Below the pieces are notes generated by a model. It saw nothing but the letters and a program-made list of their open reading frames with translations, was not told the DNA's origin and did no database searches. 64,000 bases of DNA, from assembly GCA_031835245.1 (NCBI GenBank), contig JAVKOQ010000222.1, forward strand, positions 1 to 64,000, read 5' to 3'. Position numbers and translations under genes: made by a program. The stretch's first letter is position 1. Every line of letters begins with the position of its first letter. This DNA is from Balamuthia mandrillaris. Lineage: Eukaryota > Discosea > Longamoebia > Balamuthiidae. Of the stretch, positions 34,897 through 45,907 are shown piece after piece.

Positions 34897-35984
34897 TTAT
34901 TTTTTTTCTCTCTGTTCCTTCTTCTTCTCCAAGTCTGTCGTCCGCGCCGTCATGGGTGGAGGTTCCTGTGCATAGTGATTGCCATGGAGGTGTTGCAAGA
35001 ATAGATAGAGCGTGTGGCAAAAAGTGGTGGCCAAGGGGACACGCACCAGCCCTGTGGTGAAGGACTTGGCGTTGCTGGCGGAGGGTTTGAAGGATTCCAA
35101 AAAGCCATACCAGAAAGCATAGCTTTCCTTGTGGTGTTGTCGGTAGAGCCTCGCGCCATCAAAGGGGTAGGACACCGTCATGGCGACGGTACCCGCTAGA
35201 ATGCTTGCCGTGGAGTTGTGCCAGAAAGCGGAGGAGAAGAAGGAGGCGGGGTCAGAGGAAGCGGAAGCAGCAGGAAAGAGGGGTTGCAAATGACGATTGA
35301 AGTAGCTGTAGAGAGGAAAGTAGGTGATGGACCAGGAGGTATCCCGAAGGACGACGCCCAGGCCTCCTCGAAAGAAGCCTCGAAGCCCAAACTTCTCATA
35401 GACCTCTCTGCTGACTTGCAGAGTCCGTTTTTGCTGCCTGCTGGCTTGAAGAGGTACCTTTTTTCCCCCCCAAGGTGTTTGTTTTGATGAGCAACAAAAG
35501 TACATGAAACAAGAGAGAGAGAGGTTTGCAAATGACTCACTTTGATGACGTTGATGGGAGAGGCAACCAACCCAAGGCCGACACCAGAGATGAAGCCTGA
35601 GTAGAACTGGCTTTGTTTGGGGGTGTAGCCCTGCGTCTGAAAGAACCGCTTCAACACGTCCTGCGTGGGAAAGACGGCCATCTGCTTGACAGCTGTGGAG
35701 ACCAGGTTGAAGACCAGGCCGTTGAAGAAGGTGGAGGAGGAGCCCAGGTGCTTCTTCTGGAAGAAGTAGCGGATGCGCAGTGAGTCTATGGGGTGGAAGA
35801 CGGCAGCGTTGGCCAAACCTACGATCATGCCAGAGGAATACATGTGCAACAGCTCTCTCAGTGAAAAGGGTGGTGGAGGAGGCAGTGCAGCCGTTGCTGT
35901 GTTCTGAGGCTGAGGAGGAGGAGGAGAAGCAGTAGCAGGCCGAGGAGGAGGAGGAGGAGGAGGAGATGGGTGAGACTTGGCCAT
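34897..35984 (-). CDS. Divergent SLC25-type mitochondrial carrier
   Basis: Predicted 334 residues, exons 35984-35541 and 35457-34897. A proline-rich N-terminal tail (PPPPPPPRP, PPPPQ, LPPPPPF) precedes three carrier repeats. Signature positions are degenerate: repeat 1 HPIDSLRIRYFFQ is good, repeat 2 ASPINVIK has Asn for the acidic residue, and repeat 3 SYPFDGARLYRQ has Ala where a basic residue normally follows. A separate VFPTQDVLKRFFQ block lies at the end of the second helix pair. Loss of an acidic and a basic gate residue implies altered matrix-side salt bridges, as in orphan or peroxisome-type carriers. The C-terminus has a Lys/Glu-rich extension. Divergent from EIF1AD. Confidence 0.85.
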
Positions 35985-36619
35985 TTTTCGTTTCTTGTTG
36001 TCTTTTTGGTAGTGGAGCTACACGGAGGGGAAGAGCTAGGGGTGGAGCGATGATGAAAACAAAGCGCAAAAGACACTAGGGTAGCCACGCTATGCAGACA
36101 ACGAGCAGGCAGCGCAGCGTTATGCGCATGTTCTTTTCTATCTCTGCTTTCTTTGCGTTCCAAGGCGAAAGCAGCTACCCCTCATGTCGACAACAAAATA
36201 TTTTTAACAAATAAATATCAATTGTGGGAACTCATCAATAATTTTCGGTTTTTTCGTCGGTTCTTGTAATTTTCTCAGCGTATAGCCCAATTTTCTTCAC
36301 TTTATTTTTTCTCACCACCGGTGGCTGCTACTCTTTTTTTTTTTCTTCTTCTTCTTGCAGCAAGAAGATGGAGCAACCGCAGCAGAGGGGGGCTCTTCTT
36401 TCCTCCGCTACTTTTTGTTGAAGACGATTGTTTGGTGCATACGTTTTTGTTTCTTTTAAAAGCCACGCGCGCGTGAGTGCAATCAGTTTTTTTTTTGTTG
36501 TTGTTGAAGGCACTGTGTTTTCTTCAGAAATTATTGCATTATTTTTCTTGCCACACAAATCATCAAAAAAAAGTCGCGAGCAACGAATCCCCCCCTTTTG
36601 TTCATCAAAAAAATAAGCA
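35985..36619. promoter_or_regulatory. Divergent promoter region with GTCGAC
   Basis: Separates the carrier (minus) and EIF1AD (plus). GTCGAC lies at 36186-36191 (ATGTCGACAAC), next to an AT-rich block with TTTTTAACAAATAAATA. No coding signal is seen. Confidence 0.4.
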
Positions 36620-37541
36620 ATGAGCCGTTCCAAGAAACACGTAACCATTGGAGCTTTGGATTCCTTTCCTGTGCCGGAGCCTGGGCAGGAGGTCGTGCAA
36701 GTCACCGAGATGAGAGGCACCAACCTGGTGCAGGTCCTCCATGCAGACGGCAACGACAGGCGCTCTCTTTGCCTCATGCCTGCCAAGTTTAGAAAGACTC
36801 TTTGGATCAAACGAGGTATCTTTTTTTTCCTACTTTTTTTCCTCCCTTCTCTCTCAGTCTGTATCCGTCTCTTCTGCGTCTACTCTTTCTCCTGTTCTCT
36901 CTCTCTGTTCTTCTGTGGGCTGCCTGATGAAAAATTAGTCTGCATACTTTTTATGTGAACTTCCATGAGCACCTTTATATAAGTCTCTGACTAGCCCTTC
37001 TTCTTCTACTTCTTCTACTTCTTGTTCTTTTTCTTCTGCCCCTTTGCTGTGTGGATTTGCTTCTTCTTCATATCTCATGTTTTATTTCGTTCATAAAGGA
37101 AACTACTTGATCATAGAGCCCTTCACAGAGCTCTGTAGGAAACATGGAGAGCGAGAGAAAACTAAGATCAAAGGGAGGATTGTGCACGTCCTATTTCCCG
37201 ACCAAGTGAAACACCTTCAAAAACAAAACCTTTGGCCCAGTGCCTTTTCTGACGAGAACAACAACAAAGACAAAGAAGATGGCAGTGGCATCCAGCCAGG
37301 TGGTGGGGAGACAGAGCAAGATCATGACGACGAAAAGATAGAAGGCGAGGATGGCGAAGAAGAAGAAGACAAAGGAAGGAGAGGAGAAGAGCGGCGGCCA
37401 GGTGCCCACAAACAGAAAGAGAAAGAAACGTTGGAGGAGGATGAAGAGGATGAAGACGAAGATGACTATTTGGTTAATCCGAACAGACAACAAGTGTATG
37501 AAAGTGAGAGCGAGAGCAGCGAAGAAGAATGGGAGTATTAA
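36620..37541 (+). CDS. EIF1AD: eIF1A-domain protein EIF1AD
   Basis: Predicted 212 residues from exons 36620-36815 and 37099-37541. The N-terminal half is an S1-like/eIF1A OB fold: HVTIGALDSFPVPEPGQEVVQVTEMRGTNLVQVLHADG, LCLMPAKFRKTLWIKRGNYLIIEPF and IKGRIVHVLFPDQVKHL match animal EIF1AD (haponin) rather than eIF1A proper. The tail is long, acidic and ends EEEWEY. In animals the protein is nuclear and has been linked to 40S ribosomal subunit maturation; the same role here is by family only. The start is the first ATG, after a T-rich leader. Confidence 0.92.
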
Positions 37542-37647
37542 CACTGTTTTCTTGTTTTGGTGCTCAACAAACCAGTGAACAAAAAGAAAGAAAGATTGAA
37601 AATCTATATTATAAGTTTGCTGAGGAGGGACCAGTTTTTTTGTTGTT

Positions 37648-37879
37648 TTAGTCCTGGTTTCTGATCTTGAGCTCCATCAACTCGTCTTCGAGGTGGCGGA
37701 TCTTGGTGATGACCTCCTTTCTGAAGGCCAAAAAGTCCTTGGTGCTGACCACGTCCTTATCCTCAGGCTTCTTGCCCTTAAGCTCCTTGGCCTTGTTCTC
37801 CACAACGTGCTCTGGGATCAGTTCATCCTCCTTTTGTGTTTGTATTTTTTTTGAAGTTAAATAATCACAAAGAATGAAG

Positions 37880-37919
<40 letters not shown>

Positions 37920-38158
37920 AGGAAGAGAAAAAAGCGTACACTCAAGCCAAGGGATTCTCTGAACTTCCTCATGACTTCGGCGTCGTGCTCCCTGACGGCC
38001 TTCTCCTCAAGGCCCCTTTGGCGGTCGCCCAGCTTGCCCTTCAGGCTGCTGGTCTCACCGACGTAGGTCCTGCTTTGGAGGAGGAGGGGAGCCGCGCTCC
38101 TGGCGGGGGAAAACACCAAACCGCGCTGAAGGATGGGGGTAGCCGCACTGCGCAACAT
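37648..38158 (-). CDS. Small mitochondrial coiled-coil protein (possible ATP synthase regulator)
   Basis: Predicted 133 residues, exons 38158-37940 and 37830-37648. The N-terminus (MLRSAATPILQRGLVFSPAR, then LLLQSRTYVG) is Arg-rich, Ser-rich and lacks acidic residues, a good mitochondrial presequence. The next block KGKLGDRQRGLEEKAVREHD resembles the GDRE/K-type helix start of F1-ATPase inhibitor IF1 and bacterial zeta-like regulators, and the C-terminus is a predicted coiled coil (FLAFRKEVITKIRHLEDELMEL). The similarity is short and I cannot exclude an unrelated coiled-coil matrix protein. Intron 1 holds a (GA)n array. GTCGAC palindromes lie about 100 and 180 bases upstream. Confidence 0.7.
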
Positions 38159-38414
38159 TGTCGTTTTTATATTTTTCGTTTCTATTCACAAAAAAAATAA
38201 AAAAAAAAAAACAAAATCCAAATTTTTTTTTTGGATTTGTCAATTTTTTGGTTATGTCGACATAAATCGATAACCAGAAAAATGGATGAAAATAGGACAA
38301 AATCCCAGAGAAAACGATCGAGTTGTTGGATTTCATGTCGACACGATAGTATTGCTTTTTTTTTTTTTTTGTTTGGCTCAAATAATGGGGGAGAAGTAGA
38401 GGGAATGGAAGATG
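38159..38414. promoter_or_regulatory. Two GTCGAC sites upstream of the mitochondrial protein gene
   Basis: A perfect 14-base palindrome TTATGTCGACATAA at 38252-38265 and a second GTCGAC at 38338-38343 lie upstream of the start at 38158 (minus strand) and beyond the 3' end of the kelch gene. Confidence 0.5.
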
Positions 38415-40205
38415 TTATGGGTTAGTAATTCGTTGCACCGTTACTTCTTCGTAGTCTGGGGAGACTGAAAGAAAAGAAGAAGAAAAAAGGTTAACAGAAG
38501 GGAAAAGAACAACCACCAGAAGGAGATAAAAACAATCGCAGTTGCGTACCATCCACGGTAAATAACTCGTTTGTGTGAGTATGAGTTCGGTCATCAAAGC
38601 CGCCAAAGATGATAAAACGTCGTTTGCACCCTATGATGGTGCGGTATTGGCCTCCAATCTCTCCTCCGATCCAGGTCATGCTTTTCCAGGTCATTTCTAC
38701 AGAAGAGAGAAAAAATATTAGTAGGTGTGAACAAGAATCGATACTAAGCGGGGAAGATAACCATTGGAAAAAAGGTCCACCATGGAGATGGATGATCCGG
38801 ACAGGTAGAATGCCTTGCCCTCGTGGAATAAAAGCAATCCCTTATGTCCACATGGGCTCGGCGCGTTCTTGATCGGACCATAGGTTTTACATGTACATGT
38901 GATCTTCATCTCAGTCAGCGGAGAAGAAGAAGAAGAAGAAGAAGAAGAAGAAGAAGAAGAAGAAGAAGAAGAAGAAGAAGAAGAAGAAGAAGAAGAAGCT
39001 GATGATGAAGTGAAAGACGAGGAGGAAGGAAGAGAATGGAGTAAGACTTCATCAGAGTAGAGCGGAGAAAGCTCGATGACATCAAAAGAATCCAACGAAA
39101 ACAGGGACTGCTCTTTGTTCTCTCCACCACCAATAAATAATTGTCTGTCAAACACTCCAGAGCTGTGGTATTGTCGGCACCGAGGTGTCGTTCCTGTTAT
39201 TTCTATTTGCTGCCACATCCCCGTTTCGTCTAATCGTTTAACAGGAGAGTGCAAGAGAGAACAGAGAAGCGACTTAGAGAGAAGTAAAGTAGCGAGAGAG
39301 AGAAAAAAAAAGAGCGGCAACAAGGAGGCAAGAAAGAATGCAACAGTAGGAGAAAACAAATGAAGTAACATACTTTGAATGGTTAATAACCATAGGTCGT
39401 TAAAGCAAATGGTGGGAGTATCGCTCTGGTTTTTGCCTCCAAAGATAAGCATGCGATCATCTTCGAGCTTGTCTAATGTATGGGAATGCCGCGCAAGCGG
39501 CAGTCCGGCACTGGGGTTTTGTTGAAGTTTCCGCCATGATGCATCCTCTGTAAAGGAAGAAGAAAGAGATGATTGGCAAGAAGAACAAAGAATAATAAGA
39601 AAGACACACCAACCTAAATCAAAACAATAGAGATTGTTGGAGGCAGGAGTGCCCCCATACATGATCAAGCTTTTGTGTATCATGCACATACGTGCAGTTG
39701 TTCTAGTTAACTTCATTCACAGAAGATTCGGTGTCAGTAAACAGAAGCAACTATATCTCTAACCAACAAGAATTAACATACTTGTCCTACGCTGCAGATT
39801 CCCCAGTCTACGGTCGCCTCTTCCCACATGAATCCTGTCCCTATTTTATTTGGAGATTTAAAGTCAAGGAAAGCAGGAGAACGAAACTGTAAGCAATACT
39901 GAAACAAACTACAAGGAAAAAGAAACGACAAGCAAGAAAAAAAAAAACGAAAGAAAAGGAAGAAACGGAAAAGGCTAAAGCCAACCAAAACGAGATTCAT
40001 GCAGCCGGTACCGAAGCTCCTCTGGAATGTTGAGAGATTCAAAGTCATTGTATTGTTGGTTTACGGCCTGACAACATAGCTCCAGTAGTGTTGGAAACTC
40101 GGTGCTTCCTGTGGTATCATCAAACATGGAACTTCATGAAAACAGGAAGAAGTAGAGGAAAGAAGCAAAGAAGAAAGCAAGCAAAGAAAAAAAAGATGAA
40201 ATGAA

Positions 40206-40240
<35 letters not shown>

Positions 40241-40736
40241 AGAGAGAGAAAAGAGAGAGAAGCAGAGAAGCTGAGAAGCAGAATAGAGAATAGGCCCATG
40301 ATGAACGCAGAAAGAAAGAAGATACCAAGGTGTAAGAAGTAAGTGTCGGCAAGATACGAGCCATTGTAGCCGCCATACACCACCATCACGTCCTGTTTTG
40401 GCGAGAGACACACGCAATGGCCAGCCCGTGGACATGGCTCTTTAGCAAACAGAGCGAGAGAAGAAAGAGAGAGAGAGAGAACAAAAGTGAATCCTCAAAA
40501 GAAAAAAAAAGAGGCCATAACTCAAAAAAGTTACTTGGCTGGCATGGTTGGTCTTCCATGAGGCCTTTGTCTCCTTTGCTGGGGCGGTGGGTGGCGTTGG
40601 TAGGGTTGCTGTCCTCGCGGCCTTCAGAGCTATTGTTATTATTATTATTGCTGGTTCTGTAGCGGAAGGAGGCTGGCGAGGAGCTTCTTCGTTTGGTTTG
40701 GCTGCTCAACTTTTGTCGGTTGACCTTGTTGCCCAT
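38415..40736 (-). CDS. Kelch-repeat protein
   Basis: About nine exons on the minus strand from ATG 40736 to stop 38415. The N-terminus is basic and Asn/Ser-rich (MGNKVNRQKLSSQTKRR). Gly-Gly kelch marks appear as VVYGGYNGSYLADTYFL, LIMYGGTPASNNLYCFDL, LIFGGKNQSDTPTICFNDLWLL, LFIGGGENKEQSLFSLD and FIIFGGFDDRTHTHTNELF, implying at least five blades of a beta-propeller. A short exon (about 40105-40000; STEFPTLLELCCQAVNQQYN) between blades 1 and 2 has no kelch signature. A run of about 25 Ser codons, encoded by (TCT)n, interrupts a loop between later blades. Kelch propellers bind proteins, often as ligase adaptors or actin partners; partner unknown. Confidence 0.88.
38924..38998 (-). repeat. Coding (TCT)n array encoding poly-Ser
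   Basis: About 25 pure AGA units (TCT on the coding strand) inside an exon of the kelch gene, in frame as serine. Purity at the nucleotide level suggests recent expansion. Confidence 0.95.
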
Positions 40737-40831
40737 CGTTTTTCCAAAAGAAATTATTTTGAAAAAAAAAAGGAGAGGAAGAAGGAGAGAGAGAGAGAGA
40801 AATGCAACCAAGAGTGAAGCTTCAACAAAAC

Positions 40832-40865
<34 letters not shown>

Positions 40866-41146
40866 AAAGAGAGAAAGACAACGTTGACTCTTGTTCAATT
40901 CTTCGTTTTTCTTATTTCTTTCTTTTTCTTTCTCGTTTTACCTATGGTCCGCGTCCAACGGAAAATCATACATAAGTCGACAATTACCCTGATCTGAGGA
41001 CACGAGCCTGGACTTGATCCAGGATAGGAGAGTGCAAGTGTCCGCAAAAATGGAGATGGACGTGCTGCAAAGCAGAAGCAATACTGACCAAATGCTGCAC
41101 AACTCGAGACCACCAGATAGAGAGAAAGAGTGAAAGAGAGCGAGAG
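40737..41146. promoter_or_regulatory. Divergent promoter region with poly-A and GTCGAC
   Basis: Between the divergent kelch gene and the gene at 41147. It includes an A-run of about 29 at 40836-40864 and GTCGAC at 40976-40981 (AAGTCGACAA). Short GA runs occur near 40788 and 41120. Confidence 0.45.
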
Positions 41147-42565
41147 ATGGAGTACGTTTGGCAGATCATTGGAACAAGGGAAGGGACAGGGGCTTTCCCT
41201 GAAGGACAACAGCCACAACAACGCGAGCTACGAAAGAGCCTCAAGAGCATCAGCTGGCCTCTTTTTTCTCCGCTGGCGGCCTCCCCCCACTCCTCTGCGC
41301 AGGAGATGGATGGGCAGCAACCGTGGGTGGCGGTGGAGGAAGGGTTCCTGAGGGAGTGGGAGGCGAAGACCGTGCTCAGTGCAAAGCAACGTGACATCGC
41401 CCACCGACTGCTGCTTCAACATGCAGAGTTTTGTCCCGATGACGTCGAAACGTTTCAACGAGAGGGCTTGCCACAAGCGCCACCTGCTCTAGTTACCAAC
41501 GCTGCTGCACCTTCTTCCACTGATGAGCACATACGGGAGGAACGAGACGAAGCCTCTGTAGCAGCCTATTCAGAAGAGAGTGGAGGAAGAGGAGGAGGTG
41601 AAGAAAACGACACTGAAGAAGCCATGCAACGGATATATGCATGGCTGGACGCTATCGCTGAAGCTGGAGAGACAGAAAAAGCTGCTGACTTTGGGTACGT
41701 TTGAACTTTTGCTCTTCGCTCTCTCTTCTTATTTTTCGTGTTCTGGTTCTTCTTATTGTTCTTCTTATTGTTCTTCTTATTCTTCTTCTTCTTGTTCTTG
41801 TTCTTGTTCTTGTTCTTGTTCTTGTTCTTGTTCTTGTTCTTCTTCTTCTTCTTCTTCTTCTTCTTCTTCTTCTTCTTGTTCTTGTTCTTCTTGTTCTTCT
41901 TGTTCTTCTTCTTCTTCTTGTTCTTCTTCTTCTCTTCCTCCTCCTCCTCCCCCTCCTCCTCCTTTACTTTATTCTGATCTGGATACATCAAAGGTTGAAA
42001 GTGGCGGACATTGTAGATAACAGGAATTGGTGTAAACAATTGGAGGACGAGATAGAGGAGGTACTTCGTTTCATAGCTACAAAACGGAAGGAGTGCGGCA
42101 GCATTACCGACCCCCAAACTGCAGAACAATTGAAGCAGGCTTGCGAGCAACAGTTTTTCGCATATAACTCTGACGAAGTATTTGTTTTTCTTTTCTTATT
42201 CTTTTGTTTTCCTTTTGCCTTTTCGTTCAGACTAATAGCTGTTACGAATGCAGTTCTTTGCAAGTTTTTGGGCACAACGAAGAGAACGGGAATTGCAAGA
42301 AGCCGAGCGAAGAGAAAGAGAGTTGTTACTAAAAGAAGCGCAAGAGCGACAAGCAAAGCAAGAAGAGTTGGACCCTATGGAACGGAGGAGAGCAAGAGCA
42401 AGCAGCAGGGAGGATGTTTTCAGCGAGGAACAACGGCCAGATTCAGGGCGCCCTAACGTACAAAGCGAGCTTGGAGAGACGGACTTTGAACCAAGGCAAC
42501 ATCGCGAATCCTCTCTTTGGTCAGAAGGAGACACACAAGAAGGAGAAAAGTGCATGCTTATGTAA
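41147..42565 (+). CDS. Coiled-coil protein of unknown function
   Basis: Predicted 347 residues from exons 41147-41694, 41994-42177 and 42254-42565. No known domain is recognised. A helical segment with a WE-A-K motif (VEEGFLREWEAKTVLSAKQR), a central stretch (EAMQRIYAWLDAIAEAGETEKAADFG, then WCKQLEDEIEEVLRFIATKRKEC) and a strong Arg/Glu coiled coil (FFASFWAQRRERELQEAERR onwards) are visible, followed by an acidic Ser-rich tail. No signal peptide or membrane helix. Intron 1 is almost entirely (TTC/TTG)n. All splice junctions keep frame, which supports the model. Confidence 0.75.
41742..41960 (+). repeat. (TTCTTG/TTC)n array in intron
   Basis: Alternating runs of TTCTTG hexamers and TTC triplets fill most of intron 1 (41695-41993) of the coiled-coil gene and grade into CTCCTC before the acceptor. 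Confidence 0.93.
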
Positions 42566-42615
42566 ACTAATGAGACGATAAATACTTGATGAAACAAATA
42601 CAAGGAATGGTGGGA

Positions 42616-44670
42616 TCACAGCCCGTCGTCCTCGTCCTGCTGTGCCCGCTGAGAGGGGACGGAGTGCCTTGGCTGCAGCTGTATTTCCAGCAACTTGCCC
42701 AGCCGGTTCCTCCGCCGCCAGATGAAGAACCCCACCGTCGAACCAGCTGCCGCAGCTACCAAGATCGCTCCTCCTCCTGCTGAGGCCGCTATGATAACCA
42801 CCTTTGTGTTCGATTTCCCTTCCTCTTTTCCATCCTCCTCGGAGCTTGAAAAGGAGCTATATGAGTCTTCTTCATCATCTTCTTCGCTTCCGTCATCCGA
42901 GCTGTCCACATCGCTGCCCACTTCGCTATCTTCACTGTCCACTTCGCTATCTTCACTGCCCACTTCGCTATCTTCACTGTCCACATCGCCATCAAATTCG
43001 CTATCTTCGCTATCAACTTCATTATCGCCATCGCCCACGCCATCCTCATCAGGAGGAAGGGGAGCTTGAACGGAGATGGTGGTCACATCGGAGTGGAAGG
43101 GTCCTCCAGTGAAGTAGGCCACAACCTGGAAGGAGTGCTCGCCCTGTGGAAGACCGGCCGTCATCAATTTGTAGGGTCGCTCCTTGAGGGTACTCCATAG
43201 TTGTCCGTTGTGAAAGAATTCCACCCTCAAAATGGTATTAAAGTTGTCCTGCTCCTCCGCTCTCGCCTCCACCGCTTCTTCCTCAAAGTAGTCTTCCTCT
43301 GCCGATGGATGTGAGAGAGAGATGGTGGGTGGTGGGAAAACGAGAGGTGGATTCAAGGCAAAGAAGCCTTTCTCGTCAGAGGGAAGAGCTAACACATCCA
43401 GACCAGTGATGGGGGAGTGAACCGCCTGCGTGGCATTCTTCCAAGCCACTGCCATGTGATCGTCTCCGTTTCGTTCTATGTGAATGGCTTCCACAGTAAT
43501 AGTGTGTGGATCCCTGATCTGAATACCGGCGCCTCCATCACGTTCTTCAACTGAACTGTCACTTCTCCTTGTCGCAGTCCCCACGGCATCCAGATCCCGA
43601 TGAGCCCTCCAAACACGCTTCCAATGCTCAAGCTTGTTTTGGTGATCACGAATTCTCGTTGGGTCACAGGAAATCCACGATAGGTATCTGTTTCGGTAAT
43701 CAGGTTAATGGAGTGATGCCCTACCTCCAGTTTGGCGCCTATGTTTCCATTTGGCTGCTGACCTCCACCACCACCATCTCTCCGGGAGGGGCATAATATC
43801 CTGTTGCCAAAAACCAGCCAGCGCCGGTCTCTGATGTTAAGGTAGTTGTTCTGTTGAGGGATGGTGGATGGCATCCAAGGCGGAGTGAGCGGAGTAAAGC
43901 GGGGATGGCATGCTCTGAAAAACAGACGGAGCATCAAAGCCGTGATACTCTCCTAGAAAGTGCAAACCAAATAAACCGCTCAGTCTGTTAGCTGCCTGCC
44001 TAATGCTCGTACTCAAAGCCCATGGCGTCGCCACCATCACCAAACTGCCTCCTCTGCGCACAAAACGGTGCAAGTTGTCAAACTGGCGTGACCAATCAAA
44101 GGCGTGAACATTCATCAGCACCACGTTCACCTCTTTTGCATAACTCTTGGTTAGTCAAGAATGTGGAAGACTTTTTTTTTTGGAAAACAAAGACGGGGTA
44201 AACTTAGAAAGCTTTAGGGAACGTACCCGACAGTTTCGAAGGTTCGGAGATGGAGCGATATTGAAAGTTTTGTTCAAAGAGTGTTTGCTTCAAGAGCGCT
44301 ATTGAAGCGAACGTACGGGGGAAGAAGCCAACCCTCACCGTATTCGTTCGCATGGACAGCGAACCCGGTGTGCGCGAAAACGACCATCCGTGCGGGGCTG
44401 GAGCAACCGTCCTCTTCTAAACAGCTGGGATAATAGCCGGCTGCTGCCGCTATAAGTCCAGAGACCTGCACAAAAGGGAAAGAGGAACGAGCGCTGATTG
44501 CCATGGCGACTGTTCGTTGTCGTTGAGTCAGCAGAGGGTAAAGGTAAGGATTGGCCTGAAAGAGATTGGCTGAGAGCAGCAAAGTCGGCGGCGATGTTGC
44601 TCTGTCCAGTGCACGCCCACACAAAGCAGCCCGCTGTCAAGACCAGCAGCAAAACACGTGAATCGAACAT
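42616..44670 (-). pseudogene. TCAF/M60-like type I membrane protein gene with broken frame
   Basis: Minus-strand gene. Segments in order: signal peptide MFDSRVLLLVLTAGCFVWA (44670-44610); VSGLIAAAAGYYPSC then PARMVVFAHTGFAVHANEY (about 44480-44335); ALLKQTLFEQNF, joined by a plausible 40-base intron; VNVVLMNVHAFDW then RRGGSLVMVATPWAL (about 44135-43945); GWFLATGYYAPPGEMVVVEV (about 43825-43765); IGAKLEVGHHSINL then GSVFGGLIGIWMP and VTVQLKNVMEAPVF (43755-43520); an Ig-like domain RVEFFHNGQLWSTLKERPYKL; Asp/Ser/Glu repeats; a membrane helix (about 42835-42720) and a short basic tail. The order matches TCAF / M60-like proteins, but the HExxH enhancin core is absent. At least two junctions (near 43765 and 43520) need a frame change that no plausible intron provides, so it may be a pseudogene or contain assembly indels. 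Confidence 0.65.
42900..43040 (-). repeat. Coding Asp/Ser/Glu repeat
   Basis: Tandem 12-21 base units encode DSEDSEV-type heptads in the stalk just outside the membrane helix of the TCAF/M60-like protein. The region is open in one frame. Confidence 0.85.
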
Positions 44671-45620
44671 CTCCCGCAAGATCAGATGGTTGTCCGTTCG
44701 AGCCAGCGTGCCCGGCACAAATAACCCCAAGTTACAGGAGCTCACAGGAACATTCGGTTTTAAAGATAAGAGCGTTGCTTGTCATTCGCCGACGTTTTGT
44801 CCTAAAGGAACACAGGAGACTGTATCTTTCGTTTCCTTTTCCGGGTCGTTGCATATGGCTGTCCCGCTTTTAAGCGTCAAGCAGAGGGGTCTCTCGTTCC
44901 CCATTGAATGGGAGCAGGAGGAACGCGGAGGAGGTAGGAGTGGGCGGAGAGGGGCCAGAGGAAGAGCGCGAAGGATGGGACGGAAACGGAGCTCGCCAGG
45001 TTGGTCACGTTGGAATCGGCGGTCCTCTTTGCCAACCTTCTGTGCTGGGTTTAAAAGAAGGAAGCACAAAGCACAACAAGACCGAAAGGAAGGAAAGAAA
45101 GAAAGCACTAGAATGCAAGAAAGAAACGAAGAAAGAAAGATTGAGATGATTCCTAACCTGAGTTCAACACGCGTTCCATCTCAGCTCACCGATGAGGTAT
45201 CTCCAACGAGGACCATGCTCACGAACCTCATCTCTCTGCAAAGCCATGACGCCCAAACCGTGCAGCACCTCTCCTTCGTCGTCCTCCTCGCTGCTCTTAA
45301 GGGTTTTTTTTTTTAGAGAAACAAAACATGCAACTGCCGGGAATCGAACCCATGATGTCTACATTAATTTATCCCATAAACGAAATTAACCACCCAATGG
45401 TGACAACAATTCGTGGAGTTTTCCTTCTTTTTTTTTTTTCATTGCAGAAAAAAAAACCGAAAAAAGATCAAAATCAAAAAAAAAATAATCTGATTTGATC
45501 TCTCTTATTTATTTTTTTTTTATTTTCTTTCTTTCTTTGATTGAATTCCCTGCACCGGTGCAGAACCCAAAGAAAACCCTCCTTTTGTTCTTCTCGAGAC
45601 TTTTTTTTTTCTTGAGAAAA
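44671..45620. other. Intergenic region with tRNA-like element
   Basis: No convincing protein-coding exon is seen. A degenerate tRNA-like sequence lies at 45331-45411, described separately. The remainder is mixed, with A/G-rich 45055-45150 and T-rich 45420-45620. Confidence 0.5.
45331..45411 (-). ncRNA. tRNA-like element (possible degenerate tRNA)
   Basis: On the minus strand a canonical B-box/T-arm (GGGTTCGATTCCC) is followed by GGCAGTT, which can pair with AATTGTT 67 bases upstream, though through three G-U wobbles. TCACC...GGTGG could form a D-arm. The middle is an AT-rich hairpin (TTAATTT/AAATTAA) with a 12-base loop rather than a normal seven-base anticodon loop, so no anticodon can be assigned. 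It could be a tRNA pseudogene, an intron-containing tRNA or a SINE head. Confidence 0.35.
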
Positions 45621-45857
45621 ATGCCAGACGAAATCCCTCACGAGCTGCCCACGTACGTCAAGCGGATTGTGATTCCGAAGAGACGGTCGCAAGCTGAAAT
45701 CGATGAGGAGTGGGCGTTGCGCCATGGCTGCGTGGCTCACAAGACGAAGAAAGCAAGGCAGGCTGGAGGATTCACTTTGCATCGGAATCCTTTGCATGGC
45801 TCTGCTCTTCTGTCGAACCGAGGTTCGTTTTTTTGTTCGGTTTATATCTTATTAGCT

Positions 45858-45907
<50 letters not shown>

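Noticed and set aside
44498-45316. 272-codon plus-strand open frame
   Set aside because: Overlaps the TCAF/M60-like signal-peptide exon on the other strand, has no domain and ends in an A/T-run region.
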